Shown here: in pieces, positions 1-10,576 of the stretch | Layout of the letters: the number at the start of each line of letters is the position of its first letter | How positions within the stretch are numbered: the stretch's first letter is position 1 | Assembly: GCA_035610365.1 (NCBI GenBank) | Contig: CM069434.1 | Span: 122,692,895-122,756,894, forward strand | DNA: 64,000 bases | Direction of reading: 5' to 3' | DNA from: Aquatica leii | Taxonomy: Eukaryota; Arthropoda; Insecta; Coleoptera; Lampyridae | Notes under the pieces: model-generated | What the model was told of the DNA's origin: nothing | The model's database searches: none | What the model saw: the letters and a program-made list of their open reading frames with translations, nothing else | Translations under genes and position numbers: made by a program

Positions 1-769
1 AGACTCAAAATTGCGGCCTTGATCGGAGTGTAATTCCAACGGAACTCCAAACCGGCAGAAAAACTCCTTTACTAATACGTCTGCGACTGTAGCTGCTTTC
101 TGGTTGGGTATGGCGTAAGCCTCCGTCCATTTCGTGAAATAATCCATCGCCACCAGGATGTATTTATTTCCCGAATCGGATTCTGGGAACGGCCCTGCGA
201 TGTCAATCGTTACTCTTTCCAAAGGGCTTCCTACGTTGTATTGTTTCATGGGTGCTTTGCGCTATCTCGCTGGACCATTTCCTGAAGCGCAGACTATGCA
301 TTTACGGCACCATTTCATGACGTCCTTTGCAATTCATCCAGTAGAATCGTTCTCGCACTTTACCCAACGTGTTCTTAATGCCAAAGTGTCCTCCTGATGT
401 CCCATCGTGGAGATGCTTCAACACTTCTGTTACCCTGCTCTTCGGCACTACCAGCTGTAGTCTGTTTCCCGTGCCCTCGGCACTTTCTAGGGATCGCTTA
501 AGAAGACCGTCTTCTACTATGAAGGAGTCCCACTGCGCCCAGTACGCTTTGATATTTCTGCCCAAAGCACTCACTTCTTCCCAGGTTGGTCGTCGGCCGC
601 TTTCTTTCCAGTCGAGGAGTTGTCTTATTTCAGGATCGTCTTCTTGTTCGCGACGTAACTGCTCAGGTTCCCACTCATCATCAACCATAGCAGTTCTCCG
701 GAGACATTCGACTTTTTCTTCCAGTCGCGAACAATGGGTGCAGTCCGCCGGACATGGTCTTCTGGACAA
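1..769 (-). pseudogene. Gypsy integrase (zinc-binding and catalytic core)
   Basis: The 769-302 frame holds the end of the RNase H-integrase linker (DALSRRPC) and the HHCC zinc-binding domain: the histidines are in KHLHDGTSGGHFG and the cysteines in WCRKCIVC near 290. Downstream the core has TIDIAGPFP with the first catalytic Asp near 205 and HSDQGRNFES with the second Asp near 20. The third residue (Glu) is beyond the window edge. One in-frame stop (near 262) separates the zinc finger from the core, so the ORF is broken here. The core integrates cDNA into host DNA in the nucleus. The other gypsy copy at 58.6 kb retains the region with the third acidic residue. Confidence 0.88.
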
Positions 770-2663
770 GGCATCAGCGTTTCGATGACTGCTTCCAGCA
801 CGGTGTTCTGTGTCATAGTCATACTCTTGCAGTCTCTCGATCCATCTTGCTACTTGTCCTTCTGGGTTACGGAACTACAGTAGCCATTTTAAGGCGGCGT
901 GGTCTGTTCTCAGTAAGAATTTTCGTCCATACAAATACTTGTAGAAATGTTCGATGGACTTAACGACTGCTAACAGCTTCCTCCTAGTCACGCAGTAATT
1001 CCTTTCTGGCCTAGACAAAACCTTGTTAAAGTACGCGATAACCTTTTCTTGTCCATCTTGAACCTGCGAAAGGACCGCGCCTATGGCCATATTGCTTGCG
1101 TCGGTATCCAAAACAAACTTTCCATCTTCTCGTGGATAACTCAAAATCGGCGAAGTGACTAGGGCCTGTTTTAGTTGATTAAAAGAATTTTTGCAGTCTT
1201 CATTCATTTGTCAATGGTTTGGCAATATTGGCAAATCCGGGGACAAATCTTCTATAATAAGTGCACAACCCAAGGAAACTTCGGACCTGATGTTTGTCGA
1301 TTGGTCTTGGCCATGCTTGCACTGCTCGGATTTTGTCTGGGTCAGCCCTTACTCCATCTCTAGATACGACGTGGCCAAGGTATTGCACTTCCTTCTTAAA
1401 TACGTGACACTTCTTTGGGCTCAGTTTAAGGTTAGCACCACGTAATCGCTGGAACACTTCCTTTTAGTTGTTCAAATGTTCTTCAAACGACCTTCCAACC
1501 ACGATCACGTCGTCCAGGTAAACCAAGCACGTCTTCCAAGACAATCCGCGCAAGATGGTCTCCATCAAACGCTCGAACGTTGCAGGAGCGTTACACAGGC
1601 CGAAGGGCATTACAGTGAACTGCTACAAACCAGTTTCGATCGTAAAAGCTGTTTTTTCACGATCCTTGGGTTCTAATTCTACCTGCCAGTATCCACTCTT
1701 TAAATCTAACGTAGAAAACCACTGGGATCCTGACAGGGTGTCTAGCGTATCGTCAATTCTGGGTAAAGGGTAGCTGTCCTTTTTGGTCACGTCGTTTAGC
1801 TGTCTGTAGTCTACGCAAAACCTCGTTGATCTATCCTTCTTCTTTACGAGTACCACAGGGGATGCCCATGGGCTACTTGAAGGTTCAATCACGCCTTCCC
1901 TCTCTATATCCGTAATTATTTGTTCGGCTTCTTCTCTTTTCGCCAAAGGAAGCCTGCGTGGATGTTGTCGTATCGGCCGAGCGTCTCCGGTATTAATTTT
2001 ATGTTTCACCACGTTAGTTCTTCCTTTGGAGCCACTCTCCAGCGCGAACACATCTTGGTACTCTTGGATCAACACTTTAACTTTAGCCAGCTGGTCTTGG
2101 CTGAGGTTTTGGCATTTGGTGGTAAGAATGTCCAATAGATGTTGTGGACACTTTTTCGGCGACGTATCTTCGTTCGACTTCACGCATCTCACAATTTGTG
2201 ATACTGGCGTGCATTGGCCTACCACGGTCTTCTTTTTCAACGTTACAGGATCTGGATTGATGTTTAAGATCCTTACTGGCATCGTGTTCTTTACTCGTAC
2301 TAAAGTTCTGCCAACGAGTAGTCCCTTTTCAACAAAGCCGTCCTCTATTGGTTCAATCGCGCGTATGTAACCTTCCCAGAGACTTCCATCCAGGCGTGCC
2401 ATCACCACACTTTCAGTCCTTGCAGGCAGAGTCACGTCTTCACTCAATAAGACTCGCATGGCTGCCTTCTCTGACGAATGAAAAGGAATTTCTTCATTGT
2501 CGATCTTCAGGACATCGTTCTTCATATCCAAATGGAACCCGTACTTCTTTATCACGTCCATTCCCAGGATAACTTCTTCCGTGATGTCGGCTACCAGTAC
2601 TTGATGGTCGAGTACTCCATTTCCCAAACCAATGGTTACTTTGACTTGTCCGTGAGTAGGTAT
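770..2663 (-). pseudogene. Gypsy reverse transcriptase and RNase H
   Basis: RT runs from about 2627 down to about 1200. It has the gypsy fingers segment (IEREGVIEPSSSPWASPVV), FCVDYRQLN, LDLKSGYWQV with the first catalytic Asp, and YLDD near 1500-1530. RNase H follows at 1207-875 with DTDAS and LRTDHAAL. Its TRRKLLAVV motif has Lys where related elements, including the copy at 59.6 kb (TRRELLVVV), carry the catalytic Glu, so RNase H is probably dead. Frame breaks occur near 2660 (protease/RT), near 1620, near 1470 (in-frame stop after the EEHLNN segment) and near 1200. The product would copy element RNA into cDNA in the cytoplasmic particle. Confidence 0.92.
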
Positions 2664-4114
2664 TTCGTCGCCGTTTGAAGTCGTACTGTTACTGGTGATG
2701 TCTTCTCGTTTTCCAATAAGATGTCAGGACGAATGATGGTCTTCGTCGCTCCCGTGTCAACCAGTAACTGGACGCTTCTCCCATTGAACTTGCCATCGAG
2801 ATAAATGCTATGCAATTGCTCTTTAGGCGATGCCATTTGGATTGTAATCTCCGGAGTCTGACTAGATGAGATTACTTTTTGTCTCTTTTGCTCGCCTCGT
2901 TCCAAATTATCGAGCGCTCTTCTTGTCCTCTTGTTAGGTTTAGTACGATGCCGTCGTACATGGCCTATTTCATCGCATTTCAAAGCTGTCACTCCTCTTT
3001 CCCGAAGTATTCGTCGCGCTATCTCCTCGATGCTTTCCAGTGTCTGCGCGGGTACTTCTGTAGCACAGCAGAGTCTATGACCATCTCGTTGCGATGCTTG
3101 TTTTGCTGCTTCAAACTCCAAAGCATGCACCAAAGCGTCATCCAATGTCTTCGGTCGAGCTAACCGAAGAGCCTGCTGCGTTTCGTTGTCTCGGAGGCCA
3201 TCTACAAAGGTTTGAATCGCCAATTGCTCCAAGAAGGTATCTGGTGCTGTAGGATACGCAAGCCGTGTTAGTCTGGCGATGTCAGCCTCAAACTCTTGAA
3301 GACTTTCGGCAGCTTTTTGAACCCGACTTTTAATTTGAGTCTGGTATACTTGTTGAAGATGAGCATCCCCATATCTCATTTCTAATCGTGATATTAAGAG
3401 TTCGTAATTTTCTTGCAGGTGGTCCGGAACAGTTTGTAAAATTCCAAGCGCTTCTCCACGTAAGGACACTATTAAAGACGTCGCTTTCTGCTTGTTGCTC
3501 CAACCATTAGCAGTAGCTGCGGCTTCAAACTGCTTGTAGTAGGTTGACCATGGGACTTTACCATCAAAATTCGGTGGTACAACTTTGAACTTGTGAGTGT
3601 TTTCTTCTCGATGGTCCATTATTAAATCTTCACTCGTGACGCTTCCTTCACCGTGACAATTCATTTGGGTCATTCTTTCTTCAAGCAGTTGTATTCTTTC
3701 TCTCAATTTTTTCTGTAGCTTGTCTTCTATGGTTCTTGAATTTTCTTTTAACTTCTCTTCTGTTATGTCATTCACAGAATCGCAAATTTCTTCTTTTAAG
3801 TTTAACATGTCTGCTTGGGTTTCCTCTTGAACAATTTTAATTTGATTTTCTATGCTCGTTCGTATTTCTTCTTTTAAACTTTTAGAATTTTCCAACAACT
3901 TTTCTTCCATTTTTCTAGAATTTTCTTCCATTTTCTGAGAATGTTCGGAGAGTTTTTCTTCAATTTTCTGTGAATTTTCGTAAAACTTTTCCTCTATTTT
4001 CTGCGAATTTTCTTCCATTTTTCTATTCATCGATTCTTGACCATTTTTTATCGATTCAAGAAATTCAAATAGTTTTGCATCCATTTTAACTGTTTGCAAA
4101 CGCGTCACCGGCAT
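2636..4114 (-). pseudogene. Gypsy gag with protease domain
   Basis: The ORF is open from 4183; the likely start is the ATG at 4114 (MPVTRLQTVKMDAK), since the upstream codons look like leader. The N-terminal third is a strong coiled coil built from 11-residue-like units (SQKIEEKFYEN, SQKIEEKLSEH, SQKMEENSRK). A gag-type capsid region follows (FKVVPPNFDGKVPWSTYYKQF to about YQTQIKSRVQKAAESLQEFE). The zinc knuckle is degenerate: only CDEIGHVRRH remains. The aspartic protease motif LVDTGATKT lies near the C terminus. A one-base frameshift near 2664 ends the ORF early and shifts the protease tail (HGQVKVTIGLGNG) into the next frame. Gag would build the particle and protease would mature it. Confidence 0.88.
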
Positions 4115-4183
4115 AAATTTAAATATAACACGAATATAAATTTTAAATACACTACTTTTTAAAATGCAGTTTTTGTATAACAC

Positions 4184-4880
4184 AAAATTTTAATAACGAT
4201 CCACTTGTTAATATTAAACCACGGAAACGACTTTAATTAATATCGCGATCACGCACTTGTTAAAGAAAAAGTTTAATAAACACTATTTTATCCTTCATAA
4301 ATAAACACGCGGATCGCAAACTTAAAAGTTATTTACGTAATCAATGTTTTTATTACGGGAGCGATATCAAATAACTTAATGGTATTCACACTAATAAAAA
4401 TCGCGACGTTCACACCGTGACACCACTGTTACGTCTTTATTTATTAAAAACTAATTTATTTAAACTATTAAAAATACGTTTACTTATTCTAGAAATATGT
4501 ACACTTTTAAATTAACCGAACTAATAAAATCTACTAATATTTAATAAAAACACTTACACTATAATTTATATCACTTACAAGAAGATAAGATAACGTCCGC
4601 GGGTAGCTTCACAATTGTTTACACTAATAATCACGTACACGAGTATTCTCGGTATATTTATGTAGACACACACGTGCTAACGATTTATTTCCACTTGATA
4701 ATCTTCTTAATACAGCTGCATTCGCGTTACGACAATAACTGACCTACGATTTCCATCTTCGGCATTTATAGACATCGGCGAATCCTTCTAGAGCGTTACC
4801 TACTTTTCGCTATATCTTCTAGACAGCTTCTAGAAGGCTCTTGCATTTGTAAATAATTTCTCGAACGTTTCAATATGAAA
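4184..4880 (-). repeat. Gypsy 5' LTR and leader (approximate)
   Basis: This AT-rich, ORF-free segment lies directly upstream of gag on the minus strand, where the 5' LTR and primer-binding region belong. It contains clustered TTCTAGA-type and CTTCTAG motifs near 4788-4845. With no second LTR in the window the boundaries cannot be set by comparison, and no convincing primer-binding site was identified. Confidence 0.5.
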
Positions 4881-5490
4881 ATATAACTTTGCGGCAATGG
4901 ATTGCAGTGGATCGGTGTAATCTTGAGACAATACAAAAAAGCTCAACTCAGTTCTTTGAGATGCTATGTGACAAACTTGGCCAGTTAGTTCGCCATGATT
5001 TTATAGCGAATCAACAAAGCTCGTTTATGAATGAAGTAAAAGAAACATTGAAAGAAAATGAATGTGCAGTCACATTAGACTTCTCAGAAAACTATGCTTT
5101 TGTAGTTCAACACGAAGCCCCAAACTACCCTGGTCAAGTGACTATGTTACAATACACTCTTTTGTAGTTTATTATAAACAAGATGATAAACTAAAACATG
5201 TCAGCTATGTTATTATATCTGAATATCTGGAGCATAATACAACAGCTGTCTACTGCTTTCAAAAAAAGCTCGCATGCAGTTTTTGAAAAATTACTTTCTG
5301 TTTGATGTTGAGAAAATATATTACTTTTCCGATGGAAGTGCAGCTCAATATAAAAATAAAAATAATTCTTCTAATCTGTGTTTCCATAACTAATTGGAAT
5401 AGAAGTGGAAGTGGCACTTTTCGGCTACAGCTCATGGCAAAGGGCCGTGTGACGGAGTTGGTGGTACAGTTAAAACACAATAAAAAACAT
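4860..5490 (+). pseudogene. Broken ORF of an arthropod repeat-family protein (DFSENYAF/SDGSAAQYKN type)
   Basis: Successive frames carry QWIAVDRCNLET, HDFIANQQSSF, VTLDFSENYAFVVQHEAP, FVVYYKQDDKLKHVSYVIISEYLEHN, YYFSDGSAAQYKN and WHFSATAHGKGPCDGVGGTVK in the correct order. I recognise this series from a protein family repeated in many arthropod and cnidarian genomes; its spaced acidic residues (DFSEN, SDG, CDG) suggest an RNase H-like/DDE fold, but that is inference. At least three frame breaks are present (near 5150, 5285 and 5390). No TIRs were recognised. The start is lost into the gypsy LTR boundary near 4860, so the gypsy element probably inserted into or next to this older copy. Confidence 0.65.
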
Positions 5491-5529
5491 GTTTTTAAAA
5501 AATTTTTAAAAATACGCATTTTTTAAAAT

Positions 5530-6880
5530 TCCAAAATAAAACTTTCAGTTTGAATTTGAAAAAAATATTTTCTCTTAATATATATTGTTTTTTATATCAA
5601 ATTAAAGAGCATAAAAGCAAGAAAATGACACCACTCCCATCTCTCTACGTCAACTAGGAGAGCTACAATTATAATTTTCAAAAAGTCGGCCTAGCATTTT
5701 TTGCGTTTTTTGAGAACTATACATAGCTCTATTTCCTAAACGGGTAAATATTTTTTAACAAAATTTTATATTTTTCTTAGTTTTGACCAAGACTACAAGT
5801 GCGCTACCAAATCTGAGATAGTGAAAAAAATCCTTGTGTTGATTTGCCATGCACTGACCCGTACATTGCTTTCTAACTCCTAATTTAATTGAAATTTTTA
5901 TTTTCAATGAACTACATTACTTTACAGAAATCGTTCTTCAAATAGTAAATGTTTCAATTTACCAAGGTATCAAGTTATATACTTATGTCTTAATAAATGA
6001 GGGAATATTATGTATGTAAAAAGTCCCATTTTAAATTAGATTTACAGTTCAGTTATCTGTTAACCCAATTGCACCTCAAAACAAAAAAAAACTTTTATTA
6101 AGGGTTGTCAACAATAGGACAACCAGCTTTTAAATATAAAAAAGTCTCTTAAAGCCACTTAAATTCCCGCCAAATCTCCTTTAATCTTTAAAAAAATTCC
6201 TTTCAGAACGTAAAAATATTCAAAAATCTTTGAAGATTTTTAAAAATTTCTGAAAATCGCTGTAGATTTCTAAAAATCTTCAAACATATTCAAGAATCCC
6301 CAAAAATCTAGAAAGGTTTTCAGAAATCTCCAAAATCTTTGAAGATTTTCAAAAATTTTTTGGAATTCTAAAAACCCCAAAAGATCTGGAAAGATTTCAA
6401 ATCTGTGTACACATTTTGGAGAAGTTAACCGCCCCTCGCGTTTTCTAGTGTATCTGTTATTTTATTCGTTTTACAAATTTTTATACTAAATCGTACTATA
6501 ACGAGAACAGAAAATTATACCGTTTTGTTCAGTTTTTTATAATGTATAGTAAACTATAATCGTCCGACCATGTAACTCAAAGTTTAAGTGTTCCAAAATC
6601 TAAAAAAAATCATTACGATAAGTGTTATCTATGTTTTAAGCTTTTTAAACGAGAGTCTACAGTGTGCAGGTGAATACTCTCAACGAAAACGCTTAAAAAA
6701 TTGACAATACTCTAAAGAAAGCTCGAAAGAAAGTTTTTGCCGTTGAATGTGAAGGCGAGTGATCAAATTAAAATGATCGCTCAGCTAAAATCTAAATTTA
6801 AAAGTATAATTAAGAAAAGTGAAAAATTCAGACGTTGGCAGTTCTGCTACAAAGTAAATCGATTTGTACAGTTCAAGAAC
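5530..6880. other. AT-rich non-coding stretch with AAATCTTY-type repeats
   Basis: No supported gene. At about 6165-6400 there is a degenerate short-period repeat based on AAATCTTCAAA and its complement (AAAATCTTTGAAGATTTT), locally palindromic. The rest is plain AT-rich sequence. Confidence 0.6.
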
Positions 6881-6892
6881 AAATAGGATTTT

Positions 6893-7216
6893 ATGGTTAG
6901 AAAAACTGACCAGACCAAATCCTCAACAAGGAAAACTTATAGAAAACGATCTTGGAAAAAAGCTTTGACCGAGTTTTACTCAACAGAACATTATTCAAAA
7001 GATAAACGTTCAAATATAAAAAATCGGGTAAAGTTCAAAGATTCAATTGGTCAATTTCACATATTTTCCCTAATTACAAATGAGACAAACTTATACACAT
7101 GCTGTTGTGTGGTCACCATACCAAACATTTTAGAATTTGTGCCGAATGACATTTTTCCCAAATCAGATGTAAACGGTTTTGACAATGGGTTTGACGATAC
7201 GGTTAAGAGATTGTAG
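6893..7216 (+). CDS. Hypothetical 107-residue ORF, probably TE-derived
   Basis: The ORF has a basic N terminus (MVRKTDQTKSSTRKTYRKRSWKKAL) followed by LTEFYSTEHYSKDKRSN. KKALTEFYSTEHYSKDK and TNLYTCCCVVTI weakly recall the N-terminal half of the same repeat family seen at 4860-5490, in which a segment resembling HEFYxRDDxS precedes a CxCxxHxN-like motif. If so, the two halves are out of order on the strand. No splice context or homologue is certain, and it could be a chance ORF. Confidence 0.25.
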   Translation: MVRKTDQTKSSTRKTYRKRSWKKALTEFYSTEHYSKDKRSNIKNRVKFKDSIGQFHIFSLITNETNLYTCCCVVTIPNILEFVPNDIFPKSDVNGFDNGFDDTVKRL

Positions 7217-7439
7217 GTGCAAAGATCATATACTAATCAAATTCAATCTCATTTTTACTTTTATTACTGGAGCAAAGGTTACATCCAAATTGTCACTTTA
7301 TTATGTAAGTTTGCAGGACCAGATTAAAGCAGAAACAATTTAAATAAATTACTGTAAAAAAAAACGCTTTCATACTTGAAAACGCGTTTGAAAAATTCAG
7401 AAAGTATAAACGTGCATTATGTTCTAAGCATAGTAGAAT

Positions 7440-8165
7440 GCAAGCTTTTACGGCCGTTGTTTAATGTAGCACTGTTTTTCGGGTGTTGCCGCGTCACAAA
7501 ACTTTTACTTAACGTTTCGCTGATCATGCTGTCAGCTTCTTCAAAAGACTGATGCCATCATCTTGCGTTCCTCGTTATATACCGTCTTTCGGCTCCGCTT
7601 CGCTGATCCGTGTCTGTTGAGTTGCGTTCATAAACGCCTGGTGACTTCTTGCATGTTCTTCACGCAGCGTAGATCACCATGTGTTGCTTAATCTGTATCC
7701 ATCCTCAAGGTTGAAGTTGTTAGGATTTTTCATTATTTCCAGTGATTCGAGTATTATTCGCCGGTGATAGTGCTTCTTGCTAATACCTATACGTTCCCGT
7801 AATCAATCCGGCGATCTCCATTCTCATGTAGATGTTCCGCTACTGCAGATTTGTCCGTGCGTCTGAGTTGAGCGTCTCGTTGATGTTCTTTAACCCTGTA
7901 CTGAATGCTCCGTCCTGTGACCGATGTAACTCTTGCCGCACATACACTCTAATTTGTATATACCCTTGGTGTGTAGTCTCGGAAGTTGATCTTTGTTAGG
8001 TGGTATGAGCTGATCTATTTTCTTCTCTGTGTTATAACGTGTAGTAATGTTCTTCTTTCTTTCTTTAGAAGTCTTCTGAAGAAGCTGACAGCATGAGAGA
8101 GAGAGAGAGAGAGAGAGACAATTGTTCAGTCTAGTATTATAATCGGCAGGCAACACATTATACAA
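7440..8165 (-). mobile_element. Penelope-like element remnant with GIY-YIG endonuclease tail
   Basis: Reading minus from about 8080: NITTRYNTEKKIDQLIPPNKDQ, then GIYKLECMCGKSYIG, which is the GIY-YIG nuclease start with its CxC pair, then EHQRDAQLRRTDKSAVAEHLHENGD, and after frame breaks LESLEIMKNPNNFNLEDGYRLSN. This is the C-terminal endonuclease module of insect Penelope-like retroelements. The RT is absent. The coding part ends near 7680, and the downstream minus sequence (7560-7490) holds GAAGAAGCTGACAGCATGA followed by TCAGCGAAACG, an end motif typical of such elements. Frame breaks near 7900, 7785 and 7745 mark it as dead. Confidence 0.78.
8095..8118. repeat. (GA)12 microsatellite
   Basis: Twelve uninterrupted GA units lie directly after a plus-strand copy of the Penelope end motif at 8071-8096. 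Confidence 0.97.
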
Positions 8166-8182
8166 CTAATTATATTCAATTG

Positions 8183-9220
8183 CTAACAAACGTTATAAGT
8201 GATTGATTTTAATTTAAACATAAATATTACTCGATCAACTAGCTTCTCTATTATGCAGTCGCGAAATAAGTCGACAATCGGCAATGATAATAAGTGAATC
8301 CCAAAAAGGTAAAATATGAGTAAAAAAACTGACCCAACCGACAATTCTTCGTCACAAGTAGTAACGTTCATTATCTTCTATTTGATTTAAGAACGAAAAT
8401 ATGTGTGGTAAATAAGCTTATTTACGACGGGTAATGTTATTTTGCCTTTGGATATGACTGCGTTCAAATGATCGAAGAAACTTGACGAATGTCACGCAAC
8501 GTACTCAACGACAATACATAAGGTTACAGATGATATAAAGTTTGCGACTGAAAGTATATTTGAGTCGGTACGATCTACGTTATGATTACATAAAATAAGC
8601 TATACGCTGAAGGCTGACGGTTCGTGAATACAATTGAAAAGGATTACATAAAAATAAAACTATACGATACTACAAAGTAGTACGTGCAAGGTTGATTAAT
8701 TAAAGCAATCAATATAAATGCGAGAAGGTATACGCTATATTAAGTAATGTGCATAAAGTTGATTAGTGACAGAAGTAAATTAACCAAGTAATACGATACT
8801 GATTTTGTAGAAACAGGTTTGAGTTTTTTCTTGTCATTTGCGATTACATAAAACAAGGTGGACACCACTGGTTACATATCCCGGGAAACACCCGCGTACA
8901 AAGACAGCGTGACTACCTCACGAAACTCGCTGAAAAGAGTTAAAAAGATAACGTGACGACGCCGTTTTTTAAATTGCTTTCTTACCTGGAACGTCGCGTA
9001 ATTAATTAAATCACAGAATCTGACCTGGAGTACGTTTTCCCCGGCATATCCGATGTCGTGAAATAGCACTCAGATTCACGAACGTTCGCAACGGTTTCGA
9101 AAAGGTAAACAGCGAGTAAAATGACTGCTATATACTGTATCCCGTTTATCTCTACCCGTATGGCGATTTAACAACCAGCGTGTAAACCAGTGCAGCCGTT
9201 AATTTTCATTTAGAAGAAAT
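8183..9220. other. Non-coding AT-rich stretch
   Basis: Only short ORFs without recognisable motifs occur here, for example 8872-9069 on the minus strand, which has a basic run KKRRRH. Nothing supports a gene. Confidence 0.6.
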
Positions 9221-9227
9221 ATTTTTG

Positions 9228-9533
9228 TCAAATACAAAATAACGACATGAAACAAATTGTTTTAGAGATTAGGAGGTCATTGAAAATTTTTCTGATGCTT
9301 AAGGTGGGATCGTGATGCACGTAAGCCAAAGCGTTAATTATATTTTTTCTCGATGCGTGTTTACGAAGTCCTGCAGGTGTTTGAATGGGTTGCACGTTGC
9401 CAGTCTCTAGTAATCGCCTAGCCAATCTTGAAAATACTTTCTCGAGAATAACGTTTTTTTGTGGAAATTGTATTGCATATTGCCGTGCCGCAGTTGTAGC
9501 ATTTGCAACAAAAAACAAATAAATGCGTAACAT
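9228..9533 (-). pseudogene. DUF4817-like helix-turn-helix remnant
   Basis: The peptide ATTAARQYAIQFPQKN... RLARRLLETGNVQPIQ... SRKNIINALAYVHHDPTLSIRKI follows the pattern of the mariner-related DUF4817 HTH, in which an A..AARxYxxxFP helix precedes RxxxTG and HPxxSIR-like ends. It is a DNA-binding N-terminal domain found in transposase-derived repeat genes. No catalytic domain follows on the minus strand, so this is a fragment. The call rests on motif spacing alone. Confidence 0.5.
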
Positions 9534-9939
9534 ATACGCTTCCGCGTTAGTAAATAGCAGGTTTTAAAAAAATGGATTAAAAAGGAAGTCTAAACTTAGC
9601 AGTTAACATTCCAGTGTTTGTTTTTCTCGTCAAAGTAACTTGATCTTAGATACATTTTAACATACAGTCTAAAATGTAGCTAATTTAATGACAGCTAAAA
9701 GTTTATTACAGAAATAATATCGTTCTATTTAACTTTTTCAAAAACCACAAGAATGAGTAATCGCTACAGATAACGCCATCTAGTTTATTTATTTTAAACT
9801 AAACAGTTCAACAAAAAATGTCTGTCGAAAGATCAAAAAATGTCTTTCAAACGAGATCAAAAATATTCAAATAGGTTGAATGGTTTATGAGATATTAAAA
9901 TGTAAATATTAAAAATGCATTGGCTTTCTTCGCCCTTTA

Positions 9940-10430
9940 TGACAGATACGAAAAATATCATGATACCGTATCACTCACGCGATCAAATTTTGTTTTCAAA
10001 GGTATGGCTCATCGCCCAACTTTTCGAGATAAATTCATAGCAGTCACGCCCCGTAGCAGTGGATTTACAAACTTATTTCCAGCCATTTCTCTTGATTTTT
10101 TTCAAAAGTTCGAGTTCCATTGTCGAGATACAACCGCTCCGTACCCTTATCTGGACATTCAGTATATTGCATTCGTGGGCGTCTCTCTCTCTATTCTCCC
10201 TTCAATTATTGTTTTTAACAGTTTGTCATGTCTTAGTATATATCCTATGAGTGTATTTCTTCTGCGCTTAATGTCCTTCATAAGCAGTTGTTTATCTTTG
10301 GTTTTTTCCAATACTTCTTTCTCCGTCACTCTGGCGACCCAGCTGATTTTCAACTACCGTCTGTAGCACCTCATCTTGAATGCTGCCAGCCTTTTCAGGA
10401 GTTGTTTACGTTTTTCTAGTGAGATCGAGT
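9940..10430 (-). pseudogene. Non-LTR retrotransposon ORF2 tail (CR1/RTE-like)
   Basis: Minus-strand peptides LLKRLAAFKMRCYRR, LKISWVARVTEKEVLE and IKRRRNTLIGYILRHDKLLKTIIEGRIE are the well-known C-terminal block of insect LINE reverse transcriptases. A stop separates the first two. The RT catalytic domain is absent. Downstream minus sequence to about 9940 contains further degenerate tail (for example TFEKNQEKW). Upstream it abuts the RT of a different LINE near 10430-10577, so the two fragments were brought together by insertion or deletion. Confidence 0.75.
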
Positions 10431-10576
10431 TTGAGGTTAATAGATTTTTCTTTTCAAAGCAAGCGGTTTTTTCTTGTTATCTTTTGCTTCGGATTTCTTT
10501 GCAATTTCTTACGCCTTTGGTTACTTTAGTGTCCGTGGTAGCAAAATTCTTTTACTTCTTGTACGTTTTCATTTTT

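Larger units (their letters stand above)
1..4880 (-). mobile_element. Ty3/gypsy LTR retrotransposon, 3' end outside the window
   Basis: Reading leftwards from about 4880 the order is LTR/leader, gag with coiled coil, aspartic protease, reverse transcriptase, RNase H, integrase: the Ty3/gypsy order. The element runs off the left edge inside the integrase core, so the 3' LTR is not visible. Reading frames are broken in several places, so this copy is not autonomous. A second, more deleted copy of the same family lies at about 58500-60090 in the same orientation; both share the stretch that is antisense to the integrase core, for example near positions 5-95 and 58780-58870. The exact outer LTR boundary near 4880 is uncertain because it abuts another broken repeat ORF. 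Confidence 0.9.

Noticed and set aside
158..788. Plus-strand ORFs across 158-788
   Set aside because: They are antisense to clear gypsy integrase coding sequence and have no motif of their own.
1920..2678. Plus-strand ORFs opposite gypsy RT
   Set aside because: Shadow frames of the minus-strand RT.
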